A stretch of DNA of 64,000 nt from Bdellovibrionales bacterium (GTDB taxonomy: Bacteria > Bdellovibrionota > Bdellovibrionia > Bdellovibrionales > UBA1609), in assembly GCA_020628165.1 (NCBI GenBank), contig JAHDFM010000020.1:1-64000 (forward strand), written 5' to 3'. Below are positions 35,765-44,673 of this stretch, piece after piece. The position numbers and the translations under genes were made by a program. The stretch's first letter is position 1; every line of letters starts with the position of its first letter. The notes beneath the pieces are model-generated. The model was not told where the DNA came from, ran no database searches, and saw only the letters and a list, made by a program, of their open reading frames with translations.

Positions 35765-36702
35765 ACAACCCCAAACACTATAAGTTTGAAACTGTGAGCT
35801 GCTATAACTGTGGTTCAACTAAAACCTCTCACTTTCTTGTTGGTGAAGAGGATCTCACCGGAAAAGAGGGCTATTTTAATTTTGAAAAGTGTAGTGACTG
35901 CGGCTTGGTTTATCAAAACCCTCGAGTTCACATGGACCAAATTAAAGATTTTTATGACAATGAATACATTGCCCACAGAAAAAAGAAAAACTGGGGATTG
36001 CTAACCCCTCTTTACAATCGAGCTATGAATAAACATGATCGCTCTAAAGATAGTATTGTTTCAAAATATGTAGATTTAAACGAAAAAAGCCAAGTGCTCG
36101 ATGTTGGCTGTGCTGTTGGTACTTTTTTACTGCACTTACATAAAAAGTATGGGTCACACATCAGTGGAGTTGACTTTAAAAGTGACCTTTCATTCCCCAA
36201 CTTTGACAAAATCGATTTTCATTGTGGTCTTTTTTATGAGCAAAACTTACCGAAAAATAATTTTGACCTCATAACAATGTGGCACTTTCTTGAACATTGT
36301 TATGACCCTGTAAAAACCTTAAACAAATCAGCAGAGCTGATCAGTGACTCCGGCAAAGTTATCATTGAAGTGCCGCGATTGGACTCAGTGACTTATAAGA
36401 TGTTCAAAGACAAGTGGCCAGGAGTGCAGGCTCCTCAGCACACAGTGATGTTTGACAAAAAGTCGTTGTTTGAAATGATTGAAAAATCAGGGCTGAAAGT
36501 TGTTGATTACCTTCCATATGGAGCTTTCCCGTCCTACTTTTATATTTTTACTGGTATTTACTTCAAAATATTTGGCAAAGGACTGAATTTAGAAAACACA
36601 GTGATCCCTTATTTCTTAGGTCAACTTTTACTTAGCCCTGTTTTACTTTTTGAAAAAAAGCTCAACCTATCTATGCAAACTGTGGTTTGTGAGAAAGCTT
36701 GA
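35749..36702 (+). CDS. Class I SAM-dependent methyltransferase with N-terminal zinc ribbon
   Basis: A 317-residue protein. Residues 18-51 carry two CxxC pairs (C18/C21 and C48/C51), a zinc-ribbon-like module common in methyltransferases of surface-glycan and natural-product loci. The Rossmann methyltransferase follows, with SAM motif I VLDVGCAVGTFLLHL and post-motif FDLITMWHFLEHCYDP. A hydrophobic C-terminal part (YFLGQLLLSPVLLF) suggests membrane association. It probably methylates the lipid intermediate of this operon. It overlaps the UbiA-like gene by 16 bases, and its stop shares one base with the next start. Confidence 0.8.
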   Translation: MYAQLNNPKHYKFETVSCYNCGSTKTSHFLVGEEDLTGKEGYFNFEKCSDCGLVYQNPRVHMDQIKDFYDNEYIAHRKKKNWGLLTPLYNRAMNKHDRSKDSIVSKYVDLNEKSQVLDVGCAVGTFLLHLHKKYGSHISGVDFKSDLSFPNFDKIDFHCGLFYEQNLPKNNFDLITMWHFLEHCYDPVKTLNKSAELISDSGKVIIEVPRLDSVTYKMFKDKWPGVQAPQHTVMFDKKSLFEMIEKSGLKVVDYLPYGAFPSYFYIFTGIYFKIFGKGLNLENTVIPYFLGQLLLSPVLLFEKKLNLSMQTVVCEKA

Positions 36703-37433
36703 TGAAGCATGCGTTGATGATTTATCGCTGTTTGGTCATGTACACAGGCATGACTCTTATTGGTTGTGTGGCCAGCACCCTCTATCTTTTGTCATTGGGG
36801 CGATTACGTCGCTTTAACTTTGAAGTTTTAGCTCCACCTTTTTTTCGGATTATGCTCTATTTAATGGGCATAAAATTAACAGTCAAAAATACAAAAAATG
36901 ACTCTCGTCCTGGTTTATACTTTTTCAATCACAATTCTTATTTAGACCTGATCATTCTACCAGCCCTAGGCTTGATGAACACTCGCCTCATCACTTCAAC
37001 TCGCACAAAAAAGTATCTACCGTTGAGGCTCTGTCATTTTGGATTTGGCTCATTGTATCTCCCCTACAAAGATCAGAAAAAAGAGCGCCTACAAGCTTTT
37101 AAAAACATAGCTCAACGTATGGTCGAGGAAAAATTCAGTGTGATTTGTTCGCCTGAAGGAGTTCACACCTTTCGTCATAAAATTAGTCCTTTCAACAAAG
37201 GGGTTTTTCACCTAGCAACAGTGACTGAATTCCCAATCTACCCACTTTTTATCCATATTCCAAAAAAATCAAATCCTCTTGAAGGTTTTTACTACCAGTC
37301 TGGTAACGTATTTGTGACTCATATGAACACAATAGATACTGATTCATGGTGCCTTGAGACATTGAGTAATAATAAAAAAAACGTGCGCAACTTATATATT
37401 GAGACCTATGAGGAGCAAACAGCCAATGCTTAA
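36702..37433 (+). CDS. PlsC-type acyltransferase within the lipid operon
   Basis: A 243-residue membrane-bound 1-acylglycerol-phosphate acyltransferase-like enzyme. The NHxxxxD motif is in FFNHNSYLDL (His77, Asp82), and the second motif SPEGVHTFRHK replaces the usual PEGTR with PEGVH. N-terminal hydrophobic segments anchor it. The ATG at 36702 sits in TGATG with the previous stop; a TTG one codon earlier is less likely. Its altered PEGVH motif may reflect an unusual acyl acceptor. It should add an acyl chain to the operon's product. Confidence 0.82.
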   Translation: MKHALMIYRCLVMYTGMTLIGCVASTLYLLSLGRLRRFNFEVLAPPFFRIMLYLMGIKLTVKNTKNDSRPGLYFFNHNSYLDLIILPALGLMNTRLITSTRTKKYLPLRLCHFGFGSLYLPYKDQKKERLQAFKNIAQRMVEEKFSVICSPEGVHTFRHKISPFNKGVFHLATVTEFPIYPLFIHIPKKSNPLEGFYYQSGNVFVTHMNTIDTDSWCLETLSNNKKNVRNLYIETYEEQTANA

Positions 37434-37872
37434 AACCACTCTGATTGCTCTCACCAATTTAAACCGATCCATCAAAAAAGATCTGATGACAGCAGCAACA
37501 GAGAGCTCTTTTATTGTGCTGCCTTGGCACCTCGACCTGAACGGTCATGTCAATAACGCCACTTATTTAAACTTTGCTAACAAAGCACGTATTGAGTTTC
37601 TTGCTAAGCATGGCCTACTCAAAATTTTGATTAAAAATAAGGTTCAGTCTGTAATTTACAAGAATGAAGTTTTATATAAAAAACCTCTGAATCTGTTCGA
37701 CACCTTTCAAGTCACAACAACTTTAGTGAGTTTACAAAAAAATGAAGTGTTGATTAAGCACCAGTTTAGCAAAAAAAACATTGCTGTGGCCACCTGTGAA
37801 AGTCATTGCAAACTTTTAAGCTCAAATAATAATATACAGATAGATAGTCTTGTTGGAATTTTAAAACAATGA
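37426..37872 (+). CDS. Hotdog-fold acyl-CoA thioesterase (4HBT-like)
   Basis: A thioesterase-like protein of about 148 residues. The signature is FIVLPWHLDLNGHVNNATYL followed by ARIEFL, in which the Asp and the HVNN region match the 4-hydroxybenzoyl-CoA thioesterase/THEM6 group. I chose the ATG at 37426 because AGGAG lies ten bases upstream; TTG 37399 and ATG 37408 are alternatives. It overlaps the acyltransferase gene by eight bases and the desaturase gene by four. It may release a specific fatty acid for the GH3-type synthetase encoded two genes later (inference). Confidence 0.75.
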   Translation: MLKTTLIALTNLNRSIKKDLMTAATESSFIVLPWHLDLNGHVNNATYLNFANKARIEFLAKHGLLKILIKNKVQSVIYKNEVLYKKPLNLFDTFQVTTTLVSLQKNEVLIKHQFSKKNIAVATCESHCKLLSSNNNIQIDSLVGILKQ

Positions 37873-38771
37873 AAAAAAGTAATCTAACTGCGCTTATTCA
37901 TTTAACCACTCCGGTCACTTTTTTAGGTGTCTATCTTTTCACATACAGCTTGGGAGGTTTGTACTACTTTGCAAGCCAAATTAGTTTAGCACTTTTCTTG
38001 TGCCAATGTTTTATTTTACTTCATGAATTTGGCCACGACTCCTTTTTTAAAACACCAGTGCTCAATAAGTTTTTTGGCTACATTGTGTCTTTGTTGGTGT
38101 TCATTCCATTCTATAACTGGGAAAAAGTACATAGTCTCCATCACAAGTGGACCGGCTGGAGAGACATTGACCCCACTACAGAAAACACCAGAGCTCATTT
38201 ATACAGTTCTCAACAACAGAATATCATCAATTTTTGCTGGAACTACTTTATCCCCTTATTCACCTTAGGCTACCGCTTTGGTATTTATTGGCATCGACAA
38301 AAGTTACAAAAACACCTGAGCCCAAAGCAATTTAAAAAAGCTCAAGTTCATATTTTTGTGTACGCACTCTTTTACTTATCTATTTTGATCTTTTTTTATG
38401 ATTTCATATTGCTGAACCTTGTTGGTCTTTTGCTTAGCTTTGCATTCACTGACATTATCACTTTAAGCCAACACGCCCACATAGAAATGAACAGCGGCAA
38501 CACTGGCCTCGAAAAACCCCTCAAACCCATTCAACAAGCGAAGTTGTCACGAAGCCTAGTTTTTCCAAAATTTTTCGCTCAGTATTTTCTGTTAAATATC
38601 AACTTACATGAAGCTCACCACCAATACCCCGGAGTTCCCTGTTACCACCTAGCAAGCATGAAATCTGTGAGTTCAAACAGTTATCCATTTCTACCTTGGT
38701 TAAAAACAGTTAAAAAAATGAAAGGATTTGATTTTATTTTTAAATCATCTGCAACAAGAGACAACTTTTAA
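37869..38771 (+). CDS. Membrane fatty acid desaturase/hydroxylase-like di-iron enzyme
   Basis: A 300-residue integral membrane protein with all three His boxes of the PF00487-type family: H52-EFG-H56-D, H88-SL-H91-H92 and H247-EA-H250-H251, plus an extra QHAH at 201-204. The third box HEAHHQYPG and the loop after box two (KWTGWRDIDP) resemble bacterial acyl-lipid desaturases and carotenoid hydroxylase/ketolase relatives. It should introduce a double bond or hydroxyl into the acyl chain of the product. Its start overlaps the thioesterase stop (ATGA). Whether it desaturates or hydroxylates cannot be told from sequence alone. Confidence 0.82.
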   Translation: MKKSNLTALIHLTTPVTFLGVYLFTYSLGGLYYFASQISLALFLCQCFILLHEFGHDSFFKTPVLNKFFGYIVSLLVFIPFYNWEKVHSLHHKWTGWRDIDPTTENTRAHLYSSQQQNIINFCWNYFIPLFTLGYRFGIYWHRQKLQKHLSPKQFKKAQVHIFVYALFYLSILIFFYDFILLNLVGLLLSFAFTDIITLSQHAHIEMNSGNTGLEKPLKPIQQAKLSRSLVFPKFFAQYFLLNINLHEAHHQYPGVPCYHLASMKSVSSNSYPFLPWLKTVKKMKGFDFIFKSSATRDNF

Positions 38772-38782
38772 AAGGTGATATT

Positions 38783-40327
38783 ATGAATTTTCTAAGAACT
38801 GGAGTTAACAAAGCCTTTTCTAAATACACGCGCCATCATATAAAAAAAACTCGCACACAGCCCATCGAATGCCAAGACCATGTCTTTAAGAACATATTAA
38901 AACAAAGTCAAAAAAGCTTATTTGGTAGCAACCATTTAAAAAATGTTAGAACCATCTCTGAGTATCAACAAGCCTTAAAAGCCAACTCCTATGAAGACTA
39001 CAATGAGTACATGAACAAAATCATGCTTGGTGAAAACAATATTCTCTGGCCCGGCAAACCTAAAATAATTACAGTTTCATCAGGCACTACCAGTGGTCGT
39101 AAGTATATCCCCATTTACAAACCCTTATTGAATTCCCACTATTCAACCAGCCTCCTCTCTGGTTTTAATTACAGCCTAGAGACTGGTGATTTTGATATTC
39201 TTGATGGCAGTTTATTTTACCTCACTGGCTTACAGAATTTTTCCATCAAAGGAGGGGTGCCATACGGCCACCTTGGAGCGCTGGCTCGCAATAAATTTCC
39301 TAAATTTTTATTGCCAGGAATGTACCCTCCAAAAAATTTAAAACACCAAGACAACTGGGACGACAAGGTCCAAAAAATAATTGAGCACATTGTTGACCAT
39401 CCGATCACTTTGTTTGCTGGCACTCCACCCTGGCAAGTGGACTTTCTACAAAAATTTAAAGATGTTCACGGCAAAAAGTTTGGCGATCAGTTCAAAGACT
39501 TTAAACTTTTTATACACAGTGGTTGTTCTTTTGATCCATACCGCCAAAGTGTTTTTGATCTCATTGGAGACACCCCTGGTTACGCCACCATGGAAAACTT
39601 ACCTGCATCGGAAGCCTTCATTGCCTTTCAAGATACTTGGGGAAGCAACAAAAAAGAACCTCGCGACATGTTGTTGAACCTTAACTCTAACATTTTCTTT
39701 GAATTCATTCCTGTGGAAAACAACCAGCTTGTTAACGACAAAAGGTTAACTGTTAGAGATTTAGAAGTGGGCCAGGAATACGCTTTACTTATAAGTGTGT
39801 TGGGTGGTTTTTTAAGCTACCATCTTGGTGACAATGTTATTGTTACTAATTTAAACCCTGTACGCATTAAATTTAGTGGGCGCTCTCGTTTCAATGTCAA
39901 TTACATTGGCGAGCATATGGATTACCAAACTATTTTAAAAGTTTTTTTGCAGCTTAAAGAAGACTTTAAAATTGAAGATTTCTCTTTACTGCCAAGCTAC
40001 GTGCAAGGTTTAAAAAAAAATGTGCAGTACCACTGGTACTTCACAACATCTGATAAAACTTTACCTCACCAAATTCAGCAGGTTGAACAAAAGCTTCGTA
40101 CACTTTGTGTTGAGGCCAATGCTTTTTATAAGGCCATCGACAACTCAAGACTTTTACTCCCCCCTAAAGTGCATTTCATTCAACCGGGCTCATTGCGTGG
40201 TTTTATAAAAAATAAATCATCTGTCGGACAGAACAAAGTGATCAATGTCCTGCAAAAAGAAGATCAGCAAATAGAATTCAAACAGTATTTGAAAACCAAT
40301 GATTTTCACTTAATGTCATCGATTTAG
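38783..40327 (+). CDS. GH3-family acyl-adenylating amide/ester synthetase
   Basis: A 514-residue member of the GH3 (auxin-responsive promoter) branch of adenylate-forming enzymes. The ATP/AMP-binding motif SSGTTSGRKYIP spans residues 99-110. YATMENLPASEAFIAF and YHLGDNVIVTN match later GH3 motifs. Plant GH3 enzymes join amino acids to carboxylic-acid hormones; bacterial homologues are largely uncharacterised but often sit in lipid loci. Here it could activate a fatty acid, perhaps the thioesterase product, and transfer it to an amine or alcohol. AAGGTG precedes the start. Last gene of the operon. Confidence 0.85.
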   Translation: MNFLRTGVNKAFSKYTRHHIKKTRTQPIECQDHVFKNILKQSQKSLFGSNHLKNVRTISEYQQALKANSYEDYNEYMNKIMLGENNILWPGKPKIITVSSGTTSGRKYIPIYKPLLNSHYSTSLLSGFNYSLETGDFDILDGSLFYLTGLQNFSIKGGVPYGHLGALARNKFPKFLLPGMYPPKNLKHQDNWDDKVQKIIEHIVDHPITLFAGTPPWQVDFLQKFKDVHGKKFGDQFKDFKLFIHSGCSFDPYRQSVFDLIGDTPGYATMENLPASEAFIAFQDTWGSNKKEPRDMLLNLNSNIFFEFIPVENNQLVNDKRLTVRDLEVGQEYALLISVLGGFLSYHLGDNVIVTNLNPVRIKFSGRSRFNVNYIGEHMDYQTILKVFLQLKEDFKIEDFSLLPSYVQGLKKNVQYHWYFTTSDKTLPHQIQQVEQKLRTLCVEANAFYKAIDNSRLLLPPKVHFIQPGSLRGFIKNKSSVGQNKVINVLQKEDQQIEFKQYLKTNDFHLMSSI

Positions 40328-40329
40328 AC

Positions 40330-40451
40330 GAGCTCTGTCATATTGAACGAAACACCGTCAATTTGAGCAAGCTCTGTCATCCTGAGCGCAGCGAAGGACC
40401 TATAGCACAATTTGGCACAATGAGTATGGTCTTTCGCTGCGCTTATGGTGG
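40330..40451. repeat. Cluster of 'GTCATCCTGAGCGCAGCGAA' repeats
   Basis: A degraded direct copy (GAGCTCTGTCATATTGAACG, from 40330) is followed by the best copy, CTCTGTCATCCTGAGCGCAG from about 40372 continuing to GACCTAT. A degenerate inverted copy, GGTCTTTCGCTGCGCTTATG, starts at 40429. The latter two can pair into a hairpin. Same element as at 14593-14645 and 57565-57756. Confidence 0.6.
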
Positions 40452-40624
40452 CGTGTAAAATGGACCTAAAAACGTGTGGTTATAACTCTCTTTTTAAAAA
40501 CCTCACTTAAATTGCCACATTAACTTGCTAAAAATTAACCAAAACCCGACGATCACGCATCATATCGGCGGTTGCATAATAGCACGCACTCGTTAAACTC
40601 TTTAAAAATCATAAAGGAGGCTCT

Positions 40625-43600
40625 ATGATATCCAAATATTTATCTCAACCAACTGTATCCAAAAATAACATTGCATTTATTTCTGAAGATGACCTTTGGC
40701 TCGTCGAAAAAGATGGCGGCAATGCCACTCGTCTTACCAACACAACGGGTGTTTGCTCTCAACCCATGTTTTCACCTGACGGCACTAAGATTGCTTACTC
40801 TAGCCTCGATGAGGGTCACAAAGAAGTCTTTATCCTTGATTTAAGTAATTTTGAAACAGAGCGCCTCACTTACTTAGCAAGCAACACCTATGTGACTCAT
40901 TGGGTTTCAAATGAAAAGTTGATCATTAACACCATAGCTTACAACCCACATATGTGTGGTGAAATGTTTAAGATTTCTGTCACAGGTGGACAGCCTGAGC
41001 CTTTCAACTTAGGCCCATGCACTCACTTCAGCCAAAACGAACAAGGGCAAGTTGTGATCGAAAGAAACTCTCGTCGTGCCGACCTTTCCTGGTGGAAACG
41101 CTATCGCGGTGGAACAGCTGGTAAACTATGGACCTCGACGTCTTTAACCGGCGAATACCAACAAATCCTTAAAGACCTCGACAGTAACTTTTCAAGACCC
41201 TTGTTCATTGGAGATAAAATCTATTTCTTATCTGATCACGAAAACATTGCAAATATTTATAGTTGCAATATCAATGGCAGCCAGATTGAAAGAGTTACTA
41301 ACTTTGAAGTTTACTACTGCCGCAACTTACAGAGCAATGGCCAAGAGTTGTGTTTTCAAAACGGGGCTCAACTCTACACAGTCAACCTTTCAGACAATAC
41401 AGTTAAAAAACTAGAGGTGACATTTACCAATAGCACGGCAAAAACCCATCGCAAGCTTGTGCCTGCCGATGAGCGTTTTACATATCACTCTGTCCATCCA
41501 AACGGAGAGCACATTGCGATGACCTCACGCGGTCATAATCTATATAGAGGGGTTTGGGACGGACCAACCCAACAAATCCCGCAAGATCCAACCACTCGTT
41601 CACTACATGTTGACTGGGCTAAGAATAACTTGATCCGCACCCGAGACCTTGGCACTAAATATATATTTGAACTCTATAACTATGAAACTGAAACCGTTGA
41701 GACAACCTTTGATCAATTTGATTTTGGTCGTATTATAAATATCAAAGCAGCCCCTAGTGGTAAATACGTGGCCTTCACCAATCACCGCAATGAAATAGGC
41801 ATTCTCAACTTAACAAATTCTGAAACTACAATCATTGATCAAGCCAAAAGTACTTTTATCAAGTACATGAATTGGTCTCCTGATAGTAAGTTCCTAGCTT
41901 ACGAAGCCTCTCATAAGGTTGGAGACTACAATTTTCAAATCTTAGTTCATAGTTTATCAGAGAAAAAAACTTACCCAGTGACCAATAATGAGTTTAAAAA
42001 CTTCTCACCGAGCTTTAGCCCTGATGGAAAGTATTTATGGTTCATCTCTAATTGTTTTCTGAACCCTTACTACGACAATGTTAACTTTGATATGTCTTTC
42101 AGAAAAACATCTAAAATTTGTGGCGTCACTTTAGCAAAAGAAACTTTGTCACCACTTTTTAAATCACCAAAATTTGAAGCAGCTGACCCATCAAAAAATG
42201 AAACAAAAAACAAAGACCAAGAAGTGACGGTTGCTATCGATTTTGAAAACATTCAGCACAGAGTATTTAGTTTACCAGTGCCTGAGTTTTCCGGTGTGAA
42301 ACTAGAAGCCACTGAAAAAAAGGTTTACTGGCAAAGTTACAATGATGACGGAGCACTCAATATGAGCTGGGACATGCAGCAAACAGACAAATGCTCTCTC
42401 AACGCATTTACATTTGAAGACCAAAAAACAGAGACATACCCTGAACAGGTCGGAAACTTCAATTTGTATGGCAAAAGCATAAGTTTAATGCAAAAAAAGC
42501 AGCTTCGAATTCTTTCTTGTGAAAGCAAGTTAGAGATTCCAAAAGAAAAAGGTTTTAATAAAGCAAGCGGTCTTGTCGATTTGAAGAAGTCAAAAGTGAT
42601 GATTCAACCAAAACAAGAGTGGAAACAGATGTTCTTTGAAATGTGGAACTTACAGAAAGACTACTTTTGGCGCTCTGACATGTCACAGATCAATTGGTCC
42701 AATGTGCTAGAGATGTATTCGCCACTTCTTGAAAAGATCAACACACGCAGTGAATTCAGTGACCTATGTTGGGAAGTGCAAGGAGAGCTTGGCACGTCAC
42801 ACGCTTACGAATCTGGTGGAGATTATGAGCCGACAAAATCTTTTCATCTTGGCTTATTTGGATGTGACCTAAAGTTTAATGAAAAGCAAGGTGGGTATGA
42901 AATCACCAACATCATCAAAGCCGACACCTGGAACGAGAAAGAGTGCTCACCACTTATGGCTCCGGGTTTAAACATTTCTGAAGGTGATTTTATCACCAAG
43001 GTCAACAACACATCTGTCTCTGCCACTCAAACTCCCACTCGTTTAACTCTTGCTTCTGGAATTGATTTTTGCAACCTGACTGTTAAAGATAAAAACAGTA
43101 AAAAAGAACGAACAGTTATAGTTAAGCCTTATGCCACTGAGGTGAGCTCTAGGTATCGTGAATGGGTGAATAAAAACCGAGAGTACGTGCATGCTAAGTC
43201 TGGTGGCAAAGTTGGCTATGTTCACATTCCAAACATGGTGGGACAGGGCTTTTCAGAGTTTCATAGACTCTTCATACCCGACGTCAACAAAGAAGCCCTC
43301 GTTGTTGACGTACGTTACAATCGTGGCGGGCATGTTTCACCACTATTAATTGAAAAACTCGCTCGCACAAAGCACGGTGTTTGTGAATCAAGATGGTTTG
43401 GTACAACCAGTGTTCCCGCTGAAACACCAAAAGGTCCATTAGTTTGTATCACCAATGAATTTGCTGGGTCTGACGGAGATATTTTCAGTCACACTTTTAA
43501 GCTTAAAAACTTAGGTCCGTTGATCGGCAAAAGAACTTGGGGTGGCGTAATTGGTATCTACCCAAGAAACACTCTAGTAGATGGTGGCATGACCACTCAA

Positions 43601-43816
43601 CCGGAGTTCTCGTACTGGTTTAAAGACACTGGCTGGAGTGTTGAAAACTATGGTACAGATCCAACCATTGATGTGGATTACTCACCGAATGATTATATGA
43701 ACGGCATTGATCCACAATTGGATCGTGGAATTGAGGAAGCTATGAGTGCTCTTGATGAAAAAGGCACATTCAAACCTGAGATTGGCCCACGCCCTAATTT
43801 AAGTACACAGCAATAA
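40625..43816 (+). CDS. Tricorn-like protease (S41 family) with beta-propeller and PDZ domains
   Basis: A 1063-residue cytosolic peptidase behind AAAGGAGG, without signal peptide. The N-terminal about 500 residues are PD40/WD40-like propeller repeats (FSPDGTKIAYSS, WSPDSKFLAYEA, FSPDGKYLWFIS). A helical C1 region, a PDZ domain (SEGDFITKVNN) and the S41 core follow. The tricorn tetrad is complete: Ser725-His726 (LGTSHAYE), nucleophile Ser949 (FAGSDGDIFSH) and Glu1007 (SVENYG). Tricorn proteases degrade peptides released by ATP-dependent proteases. Length matches the family. Monocistronic, with a terminator after it. Confidence 0.9.
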   Translation: MISKYLSQPTVSKNNIAFISEDDLWLVEKDGGNATRLTNTTGVCSQPMFSPDGTKIAYSSLDEGHKEVFILDLSNFETERLTYLASNTYVTHWVSNEKLIINTIAYNPHMCGEMFKISVTGGQPEPFNLGPCTHFSQNEQGQVVIERNSRRADLSWWKRYRGGTAGKLWTSTSLTGEYQQILKDLDSNFSRPLFIGDKIYFLSDHENIANIYSCNINGSQIERVTNFEVYYCRNLQSNGQELCFQNGAQLYTVNLSDNTVKKLEVTFTNSTAKTHRKLVPADERFTYHSVHPNGEHIAMTSRGHNLYRGVWDGPTQQIPQDPTTRSLHVDWAKNNLIRTRDLGTKYIFELYNYETETVETTFDQFDFGRIINIKAAPSGKYVAFTNHRNEIGILNLTNSETTIIDQAKSTFIKYMNWSPDSKFLAYEASHKVGDYNFQILVHSLSEKKTYPVTNNEFKNFSPSFSPDGKYLWFISNCFLNPYYDNVNFDMSFRKTSKICGVTLAKETLSPLFKSPKFEAADPSKNETKNKDQEVTVAIDFENIQHRVFSLPVPEFSGVKLEATEKKVYWQSYNDDGALNMSWDMQQTDKCSLNAFTFEDQKTETYPEQVGNFNLYGKSISLMQKKQLRILSCESKLEIPKEKGFNKASGLVDLKKSKVMIQPKQEWKQMFFEMWNLQKDYFWRSDMSQINWSNVLEMYSPLLEKINTRSEFSDLCWEVQGELGTSHAYESGGDYEPTKSFHLGLFGCDLKFNEKQGGYEITNIIKADTWNEKECSPLMAPGLNISEGDFITKVNNTSVSATQTPTRLTLASGIDFCNLTVKDKNSKKERTVIVKPYATEVSSRYREWVNKNREYVHAKSGGKVGYVHIPNMVGQGFSEFHRLFIPDVNKEALVVDVRYNRGGHVSPLLIEKLARTKHGVCESRWFGTTSVPAETPKGPLVCITNEFAGSDGDIFSHTFKLKNLGPLIGKRTWGGVIGIYPRNTLVDGGMTTQPEFSYWFKDTGWSVENYGTDPTIDVDYSPNDYMNGIDPQLDRGIEEAMSALDEKGTFKPEIGPRPNLSTQQ

Positions 43817-43842
43817 TTTCAAAAAGAATAGTCACAAAATAT

Positions 43843-43880
43843 AAAACCCTCTTTTGATAATTTTAAGAAAGAGGGTTTTT
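43843..43880. terminator. Intrinsic terminator after the tricorn-like gene, probably bidirectional
   Basis: AAACCCTCTTT pairs with AAAGAGGGTTT around a short AT-rich loop and is followed by T5 on the plus strand. The run of A before the stem gives T on the minus strand, so it may also serve the convergent hypothetical gene at 43985-44455. Confidence 0.85.
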
Positions 43881-43984
43881 ATATAAAAACATAACTTATG
43901 ACAGGTTTTAACTTTCAAAACTTGTTATCGATTTTTATTTAATGGCATTTCATCGCTACATCGAATTACAATCTTTAAAATCAA

Positions 43985-44455
43985 TCAATCGACTTTAACA
44001 TTAATATACATTGGATCAGCAAAGTGCTGTGCCGTATTTGTCACCTTAACAATTTTTGTGGTCCAATACTCTCCATCAAGAGAGGTCATCATAATGTCGG
44101 CTGTGAAGTGAGCTCGAGTTTTTAAACTCACTTCCTCGGTGATATTGTTAGCCTGTTCACTATCAGTGTAGGTTTCGTTTTGAATATAAGATATTTGAAA
44201 GGACCCTTGCACCTGCCGACCCGGAATAATGGACTTTGTTTTGAAATTTGAAAATTGCAAATCAATTGGACCTTCATTCACTGAATTGATGAAGGCTGTT
44301 AAATATTGTTGAGCGGGTTTTAAAAATTGCACGCGCTTAAGCTCATTTTGCTTTTGCACCTCTGTGATGTTTTGCCATCCAAGATAACCAATAAAACCGA
44401 TCATTATTGCTGATATTAACTTAACCATATATTTATTGTATGAAGAATTTGGCAT
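43985..44455 (-). CDS. Hypothetical membrane-anchored protein
   Basis: A 156-residue protein with one N-terminal membrane segment (LISAIMIGFIGYLGW, around residues 13-28) and a soluble domain of about 125 residues, probably in the periplasm. The soluble part is beta-rich (LQFSNFKTKSI, VQGSFQISYIQN, VSLKTRAHFTADIMM) and ends in MYINVKVD. No family recognised. An internal Met at residue 10 is a possible start. It lies between two convergent or divergent housekeeping genes with no operon partner. Confidence 0.6.
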   Translation of the reverse strand: MPNSSYNKYMVKLISAIMIGFIGYLGWQNITEVQKQNELKRVQFLKPAQQYLTAFINSVNEGPIDLQFSNFKTKSIIPGRQVQGSFQISYIQNETYTDSEQANNITEEVSLKTRAHFTADIMMTSLDGEYWTTKIVKVTNTAQHFADPMYINVKVD

Positions 44456-44673
44456 TTGTTAAGCGCTTTTCCTAGAAACTGAACCAATTTTGTTCATTCA
44501 ACAAGCATTTCAACTGATGACTCCGTAAAAAACCCTATTTTTGCTAGATCTTTGAACAGTCTGTTGAACGAAAATTATTTAAATGACTTTGTCTTTTATC
44601 TTTACTCTCACTGTTTTTCTATGATCTTATTATCAGCTGTGGTCTTTACTCACAGGTCATAAAGGAGCTATGC

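Noticed and set aside
44456-44673. Purine riboswitch upstream of the GMP reductase-like gene
   Set aside because: No conserved purine-aptamer loop pairs or three-way junction could be traced.
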